From: Chromobotia macracanthus
Lineage: Eukaryota > Chordata > Actinopteri > Cypriniformes > Botiidae
Assembly: GCA_036877525.1 (NCBI GenBank)
Contig: JAZGTH010000001.1
Span: forward strand, 5,900,001 to 5,964,000
DNA length: 64,000 bases
Reading direction: 5' to 3'
The notes under the pieces are model-generated. The model worked only from the letters and a program-made list of their open reading frames with translations. It made no database searches and was not told the origin of the DNA. How positions within the stretch are numbered: the stretch's first letter is position 1; the number at the start of each line of letters is the position of its first letter. This document shows positions 26,701 through 39,800 of the stretch, piece after piece. The position numbers were made by a program, and so were the translations under genes.

Positions 26701-29700
26701 TGCTCGGGGGAACTTCACAGCCATGACAAGCCAGGAATTGCTTATTGAGCTGGCCACAAATATGATCTGCAACAGCTCCTTATATGCAGGGCAGGCAGGC
26801 TGGAAAAGCTCACTCGTGCTCTTGCCTCCCCAGCCACATTCTGTGTACCTTGGCTCACTGGCAGCAGGATGATATCCCAACAGATCAGCGGACACAGACG
26901 AGAGCTTCCTTGACTCTGTGGATCACGTTCCCCTTCAGCAGGGGAGTGATAAAGCCTCCTGTGAACCCAGCGAGACAAGCATCCACCTAACCTCAGGACC
27001 GGATCCATGGGGCATCTGCACAGGCTCACCCAGACAGACAGACAGATAAAAGCGGAGCTTTTTCTGCAAGAAGCCTTTACAATGTGGGCACTCAGCTCCC
27101 TGTAAAATGTTAAGTCAACTTTTAAATTGTAAGAACAGTTATGACATATTAAGGATAATGATAAATATATAGCCTTTGACGTTCATTCCAAAACAAACTG
27201 AATAGATGCAAACAGTGATCAGTGAGGTGTCCTTTGTTGTCTGGCTGATACTGTATAGGCTGTAGTTTCTCATGTTTTAGCATTTAGCCTTTAGAGCTTG
27301 TACCAAGCTGGTATTGCCAGTATGTAAACTTGGAGTGATTCAACCACTACAGCTCACTGCAAACATTTTTTGCATACTCACCCTCTCTCTTCTTATAACA
27401 TTTGCTTTTTGTCTTTCTCTTTCTTCTGCATGTTTAAAGACTTATTATTTAATCTCTAGTAAAGACAAAGATACATTTAACAATCTACATTATACATATT
27501 GCTTTGACATCATGAGACAACAAATCTGTTCCATACTGACTTTATGCTAATGCACCATTATGACTAAATTATAGTCATTTAGTAAATTATAATTACAGAC
27601 TAAATTATATACATAAGTGGTTTATTTTCATGATATAACATCATTATTCAACATACAAAACCTTATTTAGAAATAAATATACTACAACCACATTAATGCA
27701 CAGCCAAATGAAACGGGCCATAATTATTTTAAAAGAACAAGGGACACTATAAATACACAGTGTACTTTGTGGCCTAATAAGGAAACACAGGTTAAGCATC
27801 TCCACTAGCCATAGATAGCAGAAGCACTTGGAGGAATAGCTGCAGCATTGCTAAACAGTAATGTGGCACTCTTAGGATGGTATAGTGATTCTATAAATAA
27901 GGGGTTCTTAAACAGGTTTATTTATTTATTTATTATTGGACCTATGAAATACTTTAGAATTGAAATATTAAAAATAACTAAAACCAAGTGTTGTCAATGA
28001 CACTAAAACATCTGTGCTTATACTGTATATAAAAACTCAATAAAGAGGCAAAAATACTATAATAATAGCTCACTCACACTTATTTCATTAAATGTCACAG
28101 CCAGTTTGAATGAAAGCTTGAGCAGAAGGAGGTGGACTCTCACACAATACATTGACTTTTTCTTGGAACTGAGCTCTTTGTGACAACCCTTGTTAAGAAA
28201 TGCATAGAAACAGCTCAATACCTCAATACTAGTTCTAAATTGACAAAGTGTTTCATCCCATGTTGACATGATAGCATCACATAATTGCTGCAGACTGTCA
28301 GCAGCACATTCATGATGCAAATCTCTCATTCCACCACATCCCAAAGGTGCCCTATTGGTTTGCAGTCTGGCAGTCTGGTCTGGTCATTTGAGTACAATGA
28401 ACTCATTGTCAAGTTCAAAAAAAACAATTTGAAAGGATCTCAGCTGTGACATGATGTGTTATTCTGCTGAAAGTAGTTGTTAGAAGATGGTACACTGTGG
28501 TCATAAAGTGTCATGCTTGGGGCAAAGTAAAAAACAAAACTAGTCCCTCAGGGCGAGAAAAATTAATCCAGAGGGACTCCAACCACAGGGTAAAACCATA
28601 AACAAACCAAAGTAATGAAACCCTGACACCCTGCTCCACAGACAAAACCAAAACTCCACACAAGACTGATAGCGAAGTGCATGGCACAAAGTCTGAAACA
28701 AAGTCTGAAACCTCAGAGTACTGAGACATCAGATAAAACAGCATCGCCACTCAGACTAAAAGGCATCGGGTCTTATGTAAACGGGCATTGGGCAAAACGA
28801 GCGTCATGTAGAATAACCTAATGCTGTTTCAGTTTTAGTCTGAGACAACTACCCTAAAAGAACTGCGCAAATCAGAGTAGAATTGGTGCTGATTTTAAGG
28901 CAAAGAGTGCCTGCCAATTGTTTTTTTTATGTTTATATAGTTAACTGATAAAAAGAATGTCTTTATTTTTAACTTACCATCCTTACTCACAATTTATTAA
29001 AATATTTGCATAATAAACGTATATTGCACATACCCACACATGCACACACACAAACACGATAGTAAATATAAAAATGTATGAAATGCTTTTTCACAAAAGT
29101 TAAAATGTTAATTTAAAAAAAGTCTTTTACCTGATTTGATGAAGAGGGTGGCCGTGCTGGATGACTGGCCCATTTTATTGGTTGCCATGATTGTGTAACT
29201 TCCGGCATCACTAGGTCTCATCTGCTTAATCCTAAGAGCATGTCGTCCCTTTTCCACTGTCACCACATGGTTTGTACTGTCCTTTATCTCTTCTATGTTC
29301 CCCTTCCTCCATGTGACTGCACAGAAGTATACAAAAACCTCAGATACTCATTTAGCTAAATAGGTGCAAAGAGGTCATAGAATTGTTTTTTAAATAACTA
29401 AATGAGAAGTCATATAACTATTAGCTTAAATCTTGAAGGGATCTGAGATGTCTTGCCTTGCGGAACAGGGTTTCCATTAATGATGCACTGAAGTACCACC
29501 TCTGATCCAGCAGCTATCACAGCATCCTTAAGAGGAAGTTCAAACATGGGAGCCTCTGCTGGGTCTTCCTCCACAGACATGTATAAGTCATCTGACGAAC
29601 TTTCTAGAGGGAAGATTATTACGCAAAGACCAAGTAATCAAATGTAACATTCATTGAATGCATTACACTCTTACAAATAACTGTAGTGATCTAACATTAT

Positions 29701-32700
29701 AATGGAAACTCAATATGTTTCAATGTTTTTTATCAGTTGAAAGCTGTAGCCACAATACAGTAAAACACTAATTAATTAATCAATGTTTCCCATACACAAC
29801 ATTTAATAAAGGGATCATGACATGTTTTTTTTAGTTGTATTTTGTTCCCTGAGGTGTAATTATAATATTACTATAAAAGTTTGTTTGCCTTGAAAACATT
29901 AAGGAGTATGTAATTTATGCTCTTTTCCTCTCTGTTTTAAGCTATGAAACTTGAAGGTTATATTAATGATATCAAGACCTCTTATACTGTATGTCAAAAA
30001 TCAAAGGAAATTTCATTAATTATGTCATGGCCCCTTTAAGGCATACTAAGATTTAATGTCATTCAAATATGTTGAGATAACAGTCTGGAGTTACACTTAC
30101 CCTACTTGGTTTTCTCACCTTTATCAATTAATACTGATTGACTGGAATACATTTTTCCTTTTTTCCTTTTGCATGTTGTCTCTTCTTCAAATATAGCTTC
30201 AAAATCAGCTTTCTTTTGGTCACTCTCTCCTCTGTCTGCCTCTTCACCCACAGGCTCATGTTCAACCACAATAGTGGGAATGGTCACTTTAGGTGAGTGA
30301 GTCTTTTTTGAGTCTTTTTTCTCATCTTTCAACTTAATTGACTTTGGGAGAGTGAAGGATGAACCAAACACCCTTGGAGGTTTTAGGGGTGCTTGCACCA
30401 CATCCTCTTGGGGTATGGGTTTGGCAGATGATATTTCTAATGGTAATGTGCTGGACACGTTTTTCCTTGGCACCCTTGGTGAACACTGTCCTGGTACTTT
30501 GCTGTAAGTGACCCTTTCAATGGTAGCTGCACAGTCTAACAACTGCCTGGGCTTAGAATTTGGCCCACACTTGTTTTCAACAACATTATGTGATAATTCC
30601 TTTTTACATCTCTTTGATTCCTGTTCCAGCTTCTCTTTCTGTAGTTGTGACAATTCCTCATTTTGCAAAGTTGACTGTTCTTTTTTTGCATCTTTTTTCT
30701 CTCTTATGTCTTCAAACCACTGGCTTGCCTGGGGTGAAACTGCCTCAGCCCTATCAGTAGACTGTTTGTCAGTTTGGGTAAGCTGCTCCATCGAAAATGC
30801 TTTCTTGATGTTGGTCTTTCCAACAAGTTTCTTTATTCGGGAAAGCTCTTCTGAAAATTTACACTGAAAATTCTGGACTTTTTTTACGTAGCTTGACTGT
30901 TCCTCCAGAGAGGACACTCTCTGTTTGAAGAAAGATCTTTTCAATGCTACATCACTTACAGAGTCATCTTTGGACTTCCCTGCCTTATTCCCTCCCTCCT
31001 CAGAATTGAAGGATGATGTTCGATTAAAACCCCATGAGCGTCTTGAAGAAGACACCTTTGGTATGTCAGTGCTATGTCTTTGTTCCTCAAAAGCTCTCAC
31101 TTTGTCAAAGATTTTCGAACTTGTCCGTGATGGTTTTGGAGTTTGAGGGGATGATTCTTTTTGAGAAACGCTGCTTTGAGATGCAGAGGATTTTAAGGAT
31201 TTGGTTTTTACAGTGAGCTCAGCTGCATTAACTGCTGTTTTGGTGCCATTGTAAGCAGTAGTTTGATCTGTAGGCGAATCTATAATTCTTGGAGTAATGG
31301 GGCTCTGAGAATTTTGAAATGGGTGGGTTTGAACAAATGGTGAAGCTTCACTTGGAATAAAATCCAATTGGCCCCTGAAATGAGGTGATTGTGGGAAATG
31401 TTGTGTTATGACAAAGAAAATTGGAGAAAGTAAAAAAACATACTATGGTTGTATGCACTGTTTTTTAAATTAATGGAAAAACTAAATGTTTAAAACACTA
31501 AACCTCGTATTAAAAAAACCCATTAAAACATGTAAAACATCTGAAAATAAACAAATCTCAAAGAACACAATAAGAATATTAAAAATGAGGTTACGACACA
31601 CAGACATGCAAAAGGCTAAGGATAAAAGCACTGAAAACATTAGCACAGCACATTATAATGCCAGTGGAGTCAAAGGAAAGTAAGAATCAAAACAAACATG
31701 ACATGGATGACATTAAAGGCTACAATAAAGCAAACTAAGGTAATGTAAATGATTTATAAAATATTATTATAAAATATTGCTTTAGATTGGTACAATAAAT
31801 TGAACATATGAATTTATTTTGTCCCTCTTTAATTTAAGTTGTTTTCTGCCTTTTCATATCATGTACCAGCGTTCACTCTTGAACACTGTAAATGGAAAAC
31901 GTCCTTCTTCGATAGAGACTGAAAACACTACCGTAGTAGTCACTGGCTAGAGACATACTCTCCTCCGACCCCACTGCTGGATAGTACACACTTATTTGTG
32001 AGGCCCGCACAAGAGCCTCAACCCCCAGGTGTCTGACTGGAGGGCTCTCAACACACCCAGCATTTGGCCTGTCAGGTGGCAGAGGATCCTGAAGACCAGG
32101 AGCTCTGCAGCCCAGAGTTCGTATCTCTCTCTCCACAACTAGACCATAACATGGGATATGGGAAACCATTGTCTTCCCACTGCCTAAAAAGATAAAACAT
32201 TATGTAATTTTATTAGAACAATGACAAAGGTTAATTTATATTCCGTTAAGTGGATACATGGATTATTTCTGCACTTTGTGGGAGGGTTTACACATCACAG
32301 TTTTAGGTAATGGAGATATGCATTGTTAGAGGGATTTAACAAAGCTGACCATTTTACATGTTGTGGCTAAATGTAAAATGTATTGGTGGTACAAATGTAA
32401 TAATGCTGTAATAAAAATAATTATTAATTATAAAAATAATTATAATTATAAAAAATAATAATAAATTATTTTTAATAAAATTTCCTGTAATAAAAATGAT
32501 TCAGTTCCTACTTGTGGGTTGACTGTCAGCTGCTTGCCCTTGGGGAGATATTGACTGTTTCTTTGTTTCCATGGAGACCTGAGGCTCTCCACTTTCATCC
32601 TCTGTGTTGTCTGAGTCTACAGGGAAAATGAGGAAGGCATGTTGAAATGCTTTGGTATGCCTTTGATAAACAAGGCATTAAACATTTACTTGACTTAACC

Positions 32701-35700
32701 ATAGGAATTGCATCAAATTGTGACTGACTTGAAAAACATGCTAAAGGATTTTAGATATGTAATAAATTAAATAAAAAATGTATGTGGAAAGCTACACATT
32801 TATATTGCTTACACAATTTCTAAAAAAAGTGCTTTCAAGCTGTAATTGTGGGAAAAAATGTGGCATTTACTATATGATGGTACAGCATCATGATAATTTA
32901 GGTGTGCAACTGTACTAAGAAATTATGGTTAAAGGAATAGTTCACCCAAAAATCAACATTATTTAATAATTTATTCATTCTCATGCCATCCCAGATACAT
33001 ATGACTTCCTTTATTCAGCTGAACACAAATAAAACAATACAACACAAGCATTTTTAAAATAAAAATATAAAAATATGCAGTTACTGTTAATGGTACCATA
33101 CGTGCAGAAACAAATAGCACATCCATTATAAAAGTAATCCATATGACTCCAGTAGGTTAATAATTGTCTTCTGCAGTGAAATGTTAGATTTGTGAGAAAA
33201 CGATTCATAATTTTGAATTATTGTATTTAGTAAAATCGAAAACAAACATGTTAATACTCAAATCAAATGTTACTTCAAATCTCATTGTTTTTGCATGTCT
33301 CATGACTAGTTCTCATATGATGTTTAGTCACAAGACATTTAAGAACCAATGAGATTTGACAATTAGACATGCCACCATATTTAATTTGAGTGGCGACAAA
33401 CATTTGTTTTGATGTTTGACATTTATCCTCACACACCAGAACACATTTATTACCCCCCTGGGGTTAAATTGATGATAGATGTATGTATAATTATATTTAT
33501 GATGGATGTATGTGCTATTTGCAGCTTCAACATGGTGGGTCCTAGTGACGGTAGAAGGGAATTGAAGAGATTCTTTAAAAAAAACATCCTTATGTGTGTT
33601 CAACTGAAGTTGCATACACCTGATGGCATAAAGGTGAGTTAATGATGAGAGGATTTTCATTTTGGGGTAAACTATCCCTATAATGAAGGGAAAAAAGGCA
33701 TACTGCAGTGGTTCTCAAAGTGTGGGACACGACTCCCAAATAGATGAGGATTTATTTGTCACTGTTGCTGTGTTACTAATACTTGTGAGAACCATACAAG
33801 TTTACAGTTTCTTCTAATCCTGTACATAGCTTATAAACTGCTATAATAACGCATTCATATTCATGTGCTTTTAGGGACTTTTATTACAAGCACAACCCTC
33901 TCATTCCTCATTTAGCCCCTTTTGTGTTCACAAAATCAAATACAGATTTCAAATGGCACATGATAAAGAGGCATTAAGTTTATTTTTAAGTGAACTTCTC
34001 CTGTAAAGCATTTTATACACTTTTGTTTATCATACAAATGTCTTTTGATTTTTGTTCAAAAGTGTTTTTACATTATTTAACTAAAACAGGTGACATAAAA
34101 CTAAAGGTAAATGTGGTTAATGTTGTTTGAGGTTGAGGTTTGTTGGCTTCTCTGTGACAAATTGCTTTTCTTGGATGTGAAGTTGCTTTGGACAAAAGCA
34201 TCTGCTAAATAAACTAATGTAAGTGATGTTATTAATATTCAACATTGACAATATTAGTGACAATACTGGTAGACAATCATATTATGGTTGGGTATACAAA
34301 ATTCAGAGGAGGGAGTGACGAGCAATTGAGAACCACTGCCAAACTGAATAAAAAACAATATTAATGTTTGTTTAGGCAAAATACATTCAAATAGTATCAG
34401 ATCAAAAATCAGAACTCCAAATTTAAACCTATATTATATAGAACAGCACAATTCTGCATGGCTGCAAACTCAACCTTATCCAAGAGCCTAATAAAGACAG
34501 GAAAGGATCTTAGAAATAAATAACAACAGTTACCATTGCTTTGCTTTCTGCACAAGCGAAAAACTTCACTTCCATAACGGCAGCAAGCAGAGGTGGACAA
34601 GAAAAGACTGTTACTATAGAAACCAGTGTCTGCAGACTCATGTGGGAGTACATATCTCACACACACACTCACACACTCACACACACACACAGGGGTGCAA
34701 GAGCACATTTGCTGAGGAGTATGCAAGGCCAGTGCCTTGCATACCCCCCCATACCCAACTGTAACGACAACAGCCAAGGTGACATAGCTATGAGAGGAAT
34801 ATGTTAAATGTAACAAAAGGATATAATTCAGTAATATTAGAATGCTCTATTTTCCACATCATTTTAATAAAATAATAATTATTAAGCAATATTACTGTGC
34901 ACTAACACACATCCTATTCTGTATTCTACAGTACCACAAGTGAACTCTTTGAAATAAGTTTGTTTTTTGCATTAATTAGTCATAAATCATTGTCTGATCA
35001 CAACTACAGACAAACACAATATGCCTAGGATAATAACAAACAATCATGTTTTTATTAAACAAATTCTATTAAACGTTTACGGTGCTGTAGAAAAAGTGAG
35101 ACGTTAACACCCCCGGCTTTTGACAGATCATGTTGCCTTCTTGAGAAACTGTCCTTAGTGTGAGAAGATTCACCTCAAAATCAAAGATGATACTGGAAAA
35201 GCAAAGAATGTGCAGAACCTGCCCAGAACAAATAAGGACTCATGAGCAACTGTTACAAAACTATAACACAGTTGTGAAATATCCAGGTAACAACAACAAA
35301 GCAGTCACTTACAAAGTCAGCTTTATCAACAGCACTGTGAATGTTTAATGGAATGTGTTCAATGAAGACGAAAAGCATTATAATTGTGTGTTGCTATAGC
35401 TTAAGCACATCATGTTGTTTTATCTTAAGCACATACTTGTGACTTTAAGACTTTATGGCCTTAAGATCAGATGACATTTTATAACACACAAATTATTGCA
35501 ATATAAACAGATACATACATCTGCAATACACTAATCTCTAATGTAATTTATAATATCCTGTATAGCCAGTTGTATCTGTTCTCTTCATCTCAACTCTCTA
35601 CTCATTTCCTTTCTGTGCTTTTCATATTTACGAGTAAATGGACCAGATATTTTACAAAATATATACTTTTAATCTGCAATACTCAGGTAAATCAGGTCTT

Positions 35701-36730
35701 TAAGATATCTTTCTTATGAACAGCCATTTATCTGTTCTGGTCATGTGACTGTATGATCACTTAATATAATAAATTACATTTTGAACTTGTTTAAAATGCT
35801 AAAAAAAAAAAACATTTAAAAAGTTTCCATTTATTATTTTTTAAACAAATAAGATTTTAATTATTTTTAGAACTTTTATAAAAAGATTTTGGCAAATGGG
35901 GCCTCTTACCTGCGACACCCATGCACTACATATACTACATACCCCATTTTTGTACCCCTGTACCTGTGTACACATACACACAGACACACACACATGCACA
36001 CACTTACAGGCTACATTTCAAGATATCAGCTTTATAAAGTTCTACAATCTTTCATGCACTCAGCTCCTCATAGATACTTAACAACTGTGACATCAATATT
36101 TAAAAGACTTTGTATAGGAATGTATTGTCTCAACACTTGTTTTAAAGCTTACTTAAGCATTCAAGAAATTATTGTGCAAACAACAGCCATTATGTACTGT
36201 TGTGCCCACAATTAAATAATAATTTAATATATTTTGGACAAATTTTTTTTTTTCTACAGTTTTGTCAAAAGCAAAACACACCATGAGTGAATCTCCCAAA
36301 CGTCCAGCTAGAATGTCCAGCTCTCTGGAAAGACAAAAAATAAAAGTTAGGCATAAAATGCTGCCCATTAATTTTGGGGTGTGCTAAATAGCCCAGCAGG
36401 GTCATGCCAAGAATTCTACTTTTATTCAATTTGATTTTATGTCAAACTATGATGGTGACAAAGGGCTGACAACAGAATTAAACAGAATTAAATACCTATA
36501 TGATTACATATTTATTTTCTTGTTCATAAATTCTCATGGTGGCTTGCAGCATTTCAAATGCACTCCGACATTGCTACCAAGGCAACTGTGTAATGCATTT
36601 CTTCCCGTAGGCATAGCCTTCTTTGTTTCTTCAGTGTTAAAGAATTTGTTTATTTCCTTTGTAATATTTCTTTCTCTCGTAACATTAATGATTTCATCAT
36701 TAGTTAATACAGGGAATTTTGAGTGTAAAA

Positions 36731-36801
<71 letters not shown>

Positions 36802-39800
36802 GGCTTTGTGTTCTAAGACAGATCTGTTTGCTTGCTTCATAAGATATTGGCAGTTCACAAACAGCTGTTCATGTTGTTGTGAACAGCTGGTTAGAATATT
36901 AAAGAGGGACCAGAAACCAACTGTCACCCATTGTACAAGCATGTGAGTTACTATATAAGAGTAATTTACTATATGCAACAAAAGGCTGAAGGTCTCTGCA
37001 GCATTTGTGTAGTTTTTAGGCATACTAACAGAAAGGATGCTGAGACTCACCTGGAATCTTTTCTTTGACCAGATTTTCTTCATGGCCACAGATGAACTTA
37101 ATCTCCCTTACAGAGTAAACAGCCCCTTTCTGCACAGAGCACCACAGTCTATTTCTAATCGGACTCTGATTATTACTGACTCCTGCGTATACTTCCAATA
37201 TAAATCTGTCTTTTTTTAGAACATGTAAAATGTTCCAAATCTGCAATTAATAAGAAACAATAGAAATACTACAAACATCCACTAAAGATCTTCATGTGAC
37301 AAAAGAGACTTCAGCTTTAAAAAAAAATCACAAAATTCCTCATGTAAACAACAGAATCCAACCAGTTTTGGAGCCCCCCAAAGCTCTTTAAGGTCAAATA
37401 CCAAGCAGATATCCAAGTGATAAGACATTCCAAGGCACAGCAGGAGGTGGAGTTTTAAGAAAAAGATGAAAAATCCTTTTACTTGTATTGCCTTTAGAGA
37501 TAAAGAAACGGGGGAGTGGTAGAACCGACGAGAGAGAATGAAAGGGGAAACAAAAAACTAGCGACAGTCAATAAAGACAAAGCTTAGTGCAATCAAAGCA
37601 AAGAAAGAATATTCTGCTGCTTTAGATCCTTGGTTCTCTCTCCCTTTCTTTCTGGCTCTCTTGCTCTTTATTCAGTCTCCCTCTTGCTTTCCTCTCAGCT
37701 CTCCTCTCTTCCTTTGTCTCTGGTGCGGGTGTGAAGAGAGGAACTATTGCTCTCAGTGAAACAGCATCAATTATATATTCAGTCAGGCTGCGGTGACGTC
37801 ACAATGCTTCCAGGTCGATACCGCCGCTGCCAGTATGGGAAAGCTGATAGAGACCACTAACTTTACCTTCTCTTGCTAAAATAACATCACTTCATTCTGT
37901 CACCCAGCATATACAATAAAATGTTTGCATGCTTGCTGTTCATACATTTTGTACTGCATAGATGTGGCAAGCACTATTTTTTAACTGTCAGACATACTTC
38001 AGTGGCTATAAATTAATAATGTTTTAGATTAATTTTCTCATCTAAGCCTACCTCAAGAAAGACAAAGTTGGCATGTGCAGATTTAAATGTTTCATGCCAC
38101 TTATCCAGGAGCTTATTCTTTGCTGTGGGAAATAAAACTGGAACCTCCTGCCCTGGTTTATAAGCTCTTCTTTTCATACCCCCCTTTCCAGGTCTTTCTA
38201 ACTGGTTAACATAGAGCACCCCTACCTTTCAAAAGTTAACTGATGCTACATTGCAGAACCTATAAGATTTTATAGCAGCTTATATTGATGATGTAGTAAT
38301 ATTCAGTGCTACCACTTACATGGTAAGTGCATCTGTATCATCTTCAGACAGTGTTCAAGCTGATCAAAAAGACTGGACTGACCATCAATTCTGTAAAGTG
38401 TTCTTTTGCTAAGGTTGAGTATATGGGTTATGTGGTTGGAAATGGCCTGATTAAACCCCAGGTTCAAAAGATTCAGGCCATTTATAAAAAAAAAACAGGT
38501 TAGATCTTTTTCAGGAATAGCTGGGTGGTACTGGAAGCTTATTCCTCATTTTACCACTGAGGTGGCCCATATACAGTACACAAGCAGTAGACAATCAAGA
38601 TAAAAAAATTATATTTTAGACAGATACTTCTGAGGTTTGGGTAAGAGCAATATTGATGAAAGAATGGTTTACATTCTTTGTTTCTTATCTGAACAGAATA
38701 TTGTACCCCAGTGAAAAAGTGAGAAGTAATATTTAGCACTGAAATGGTCTCTTTTAAAATATTATTTCATCAACATTGCATTTGAAACTAATTGAATGAC
38801 TCTAAAATAGGTGGAAAGACTGAAAAATACCAATGCATGTTTATGTTATGTTTATGTTATCCTCAACACAGGAAGATTATGAACTCACTAGGAACAGACT
38901 AGGAACATAAATACACTACTTGGTATGAATTATTGAACCAATCCATCAAATGGGGGTTCTCCAGATTTTTTATTTTAGTAAAGATAATAATGTCCAAATT
39001 AAACTTATGCAGTTTGTAAATTGCAAATTTAGTAAATGAATTATTTAGTAAATTAATTACTAATAATTAATTACTTCAAGTAATTATTTTTATATTACTT
39101 GCCTTGCCTTTTTAAAAATGTAAAAGCCCCTACATCGAAAGACCACTAAGCACATGGCATTGCATACTGCTTGCTTGGCACTTTCTTGCTAGCTAAATTA
39201 AGTGAAAACTAGACACTAATAAAGCCCCACTCTGAGTTGGGAAAAGGCTTCTTACTGATTTTCTTAAGGGGTAATTTTTTATCTTTCTATTTATCCATCT
39301 TTAATTATTGCGAAGTCATCAGATCAGTTATTCATCAACATTCTTCCACACTTCCTGACATTAGCCCCTTTCCCACAGTAATCCTGGTAAATTACCAGTA
39401 AATTACCAGAATGACTGGTAAACACACAAATGTGCCTTTCACACAAGCAATAGTGTTTATTATTTTTACCAGTAGGGTTCCATTCAAATATCAATACTTA
39501 AACACCTGTAAATGTCTCTGGTTACTGCTGTAACCTTGGTTCCTTGAGAGACAGGAACCAGACGTTGCGTCCATAGTATGAGGCAGATCTACGTAATGAG
39601 AAGGGACTGTCATCTCACTAAGTGGGTGGCCATAACATGCTGTGCTGTACAAGCAGGCTGCCATTTTGCTATTGTGTGTGTGCAGTGAAGCATGTTTGCG
39701 TTTGACAAGTACGCAACCACTGCATGCAGCGCTGTACAAGTAGACCTCCATTTAGAAGCGAAGGACTGCTATTGTGTGTAAGCGAGAAAGGCACGAACAG

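Larger units (their letters stand above)
23759..29130 (-). other. speg intron 6, 5.4 kb, repeat-laden
   Basis: No supported coding exon. It contains DIRS-like remnants (24480-27060), a dispersed fish repeat near 28050-28510 and AT-rich unique-looking sequence at 27060-28050 and 28870-29130. An A-rich tract lies at 24185-24213. Confidence 0.6.

Noticed and set aside
34409..34816. Minus-strand open frame with YGSEVFRLCRK
   Set aside because: Superficially like the YGSVFSLYR of speg exon 3, but no acceptor fits and the CA repeat interrupts it.
36439..37089. Open frames on both strands through the TA repeat
   Set aside because: Poly Tyr-Ile translation of a microsatellite.
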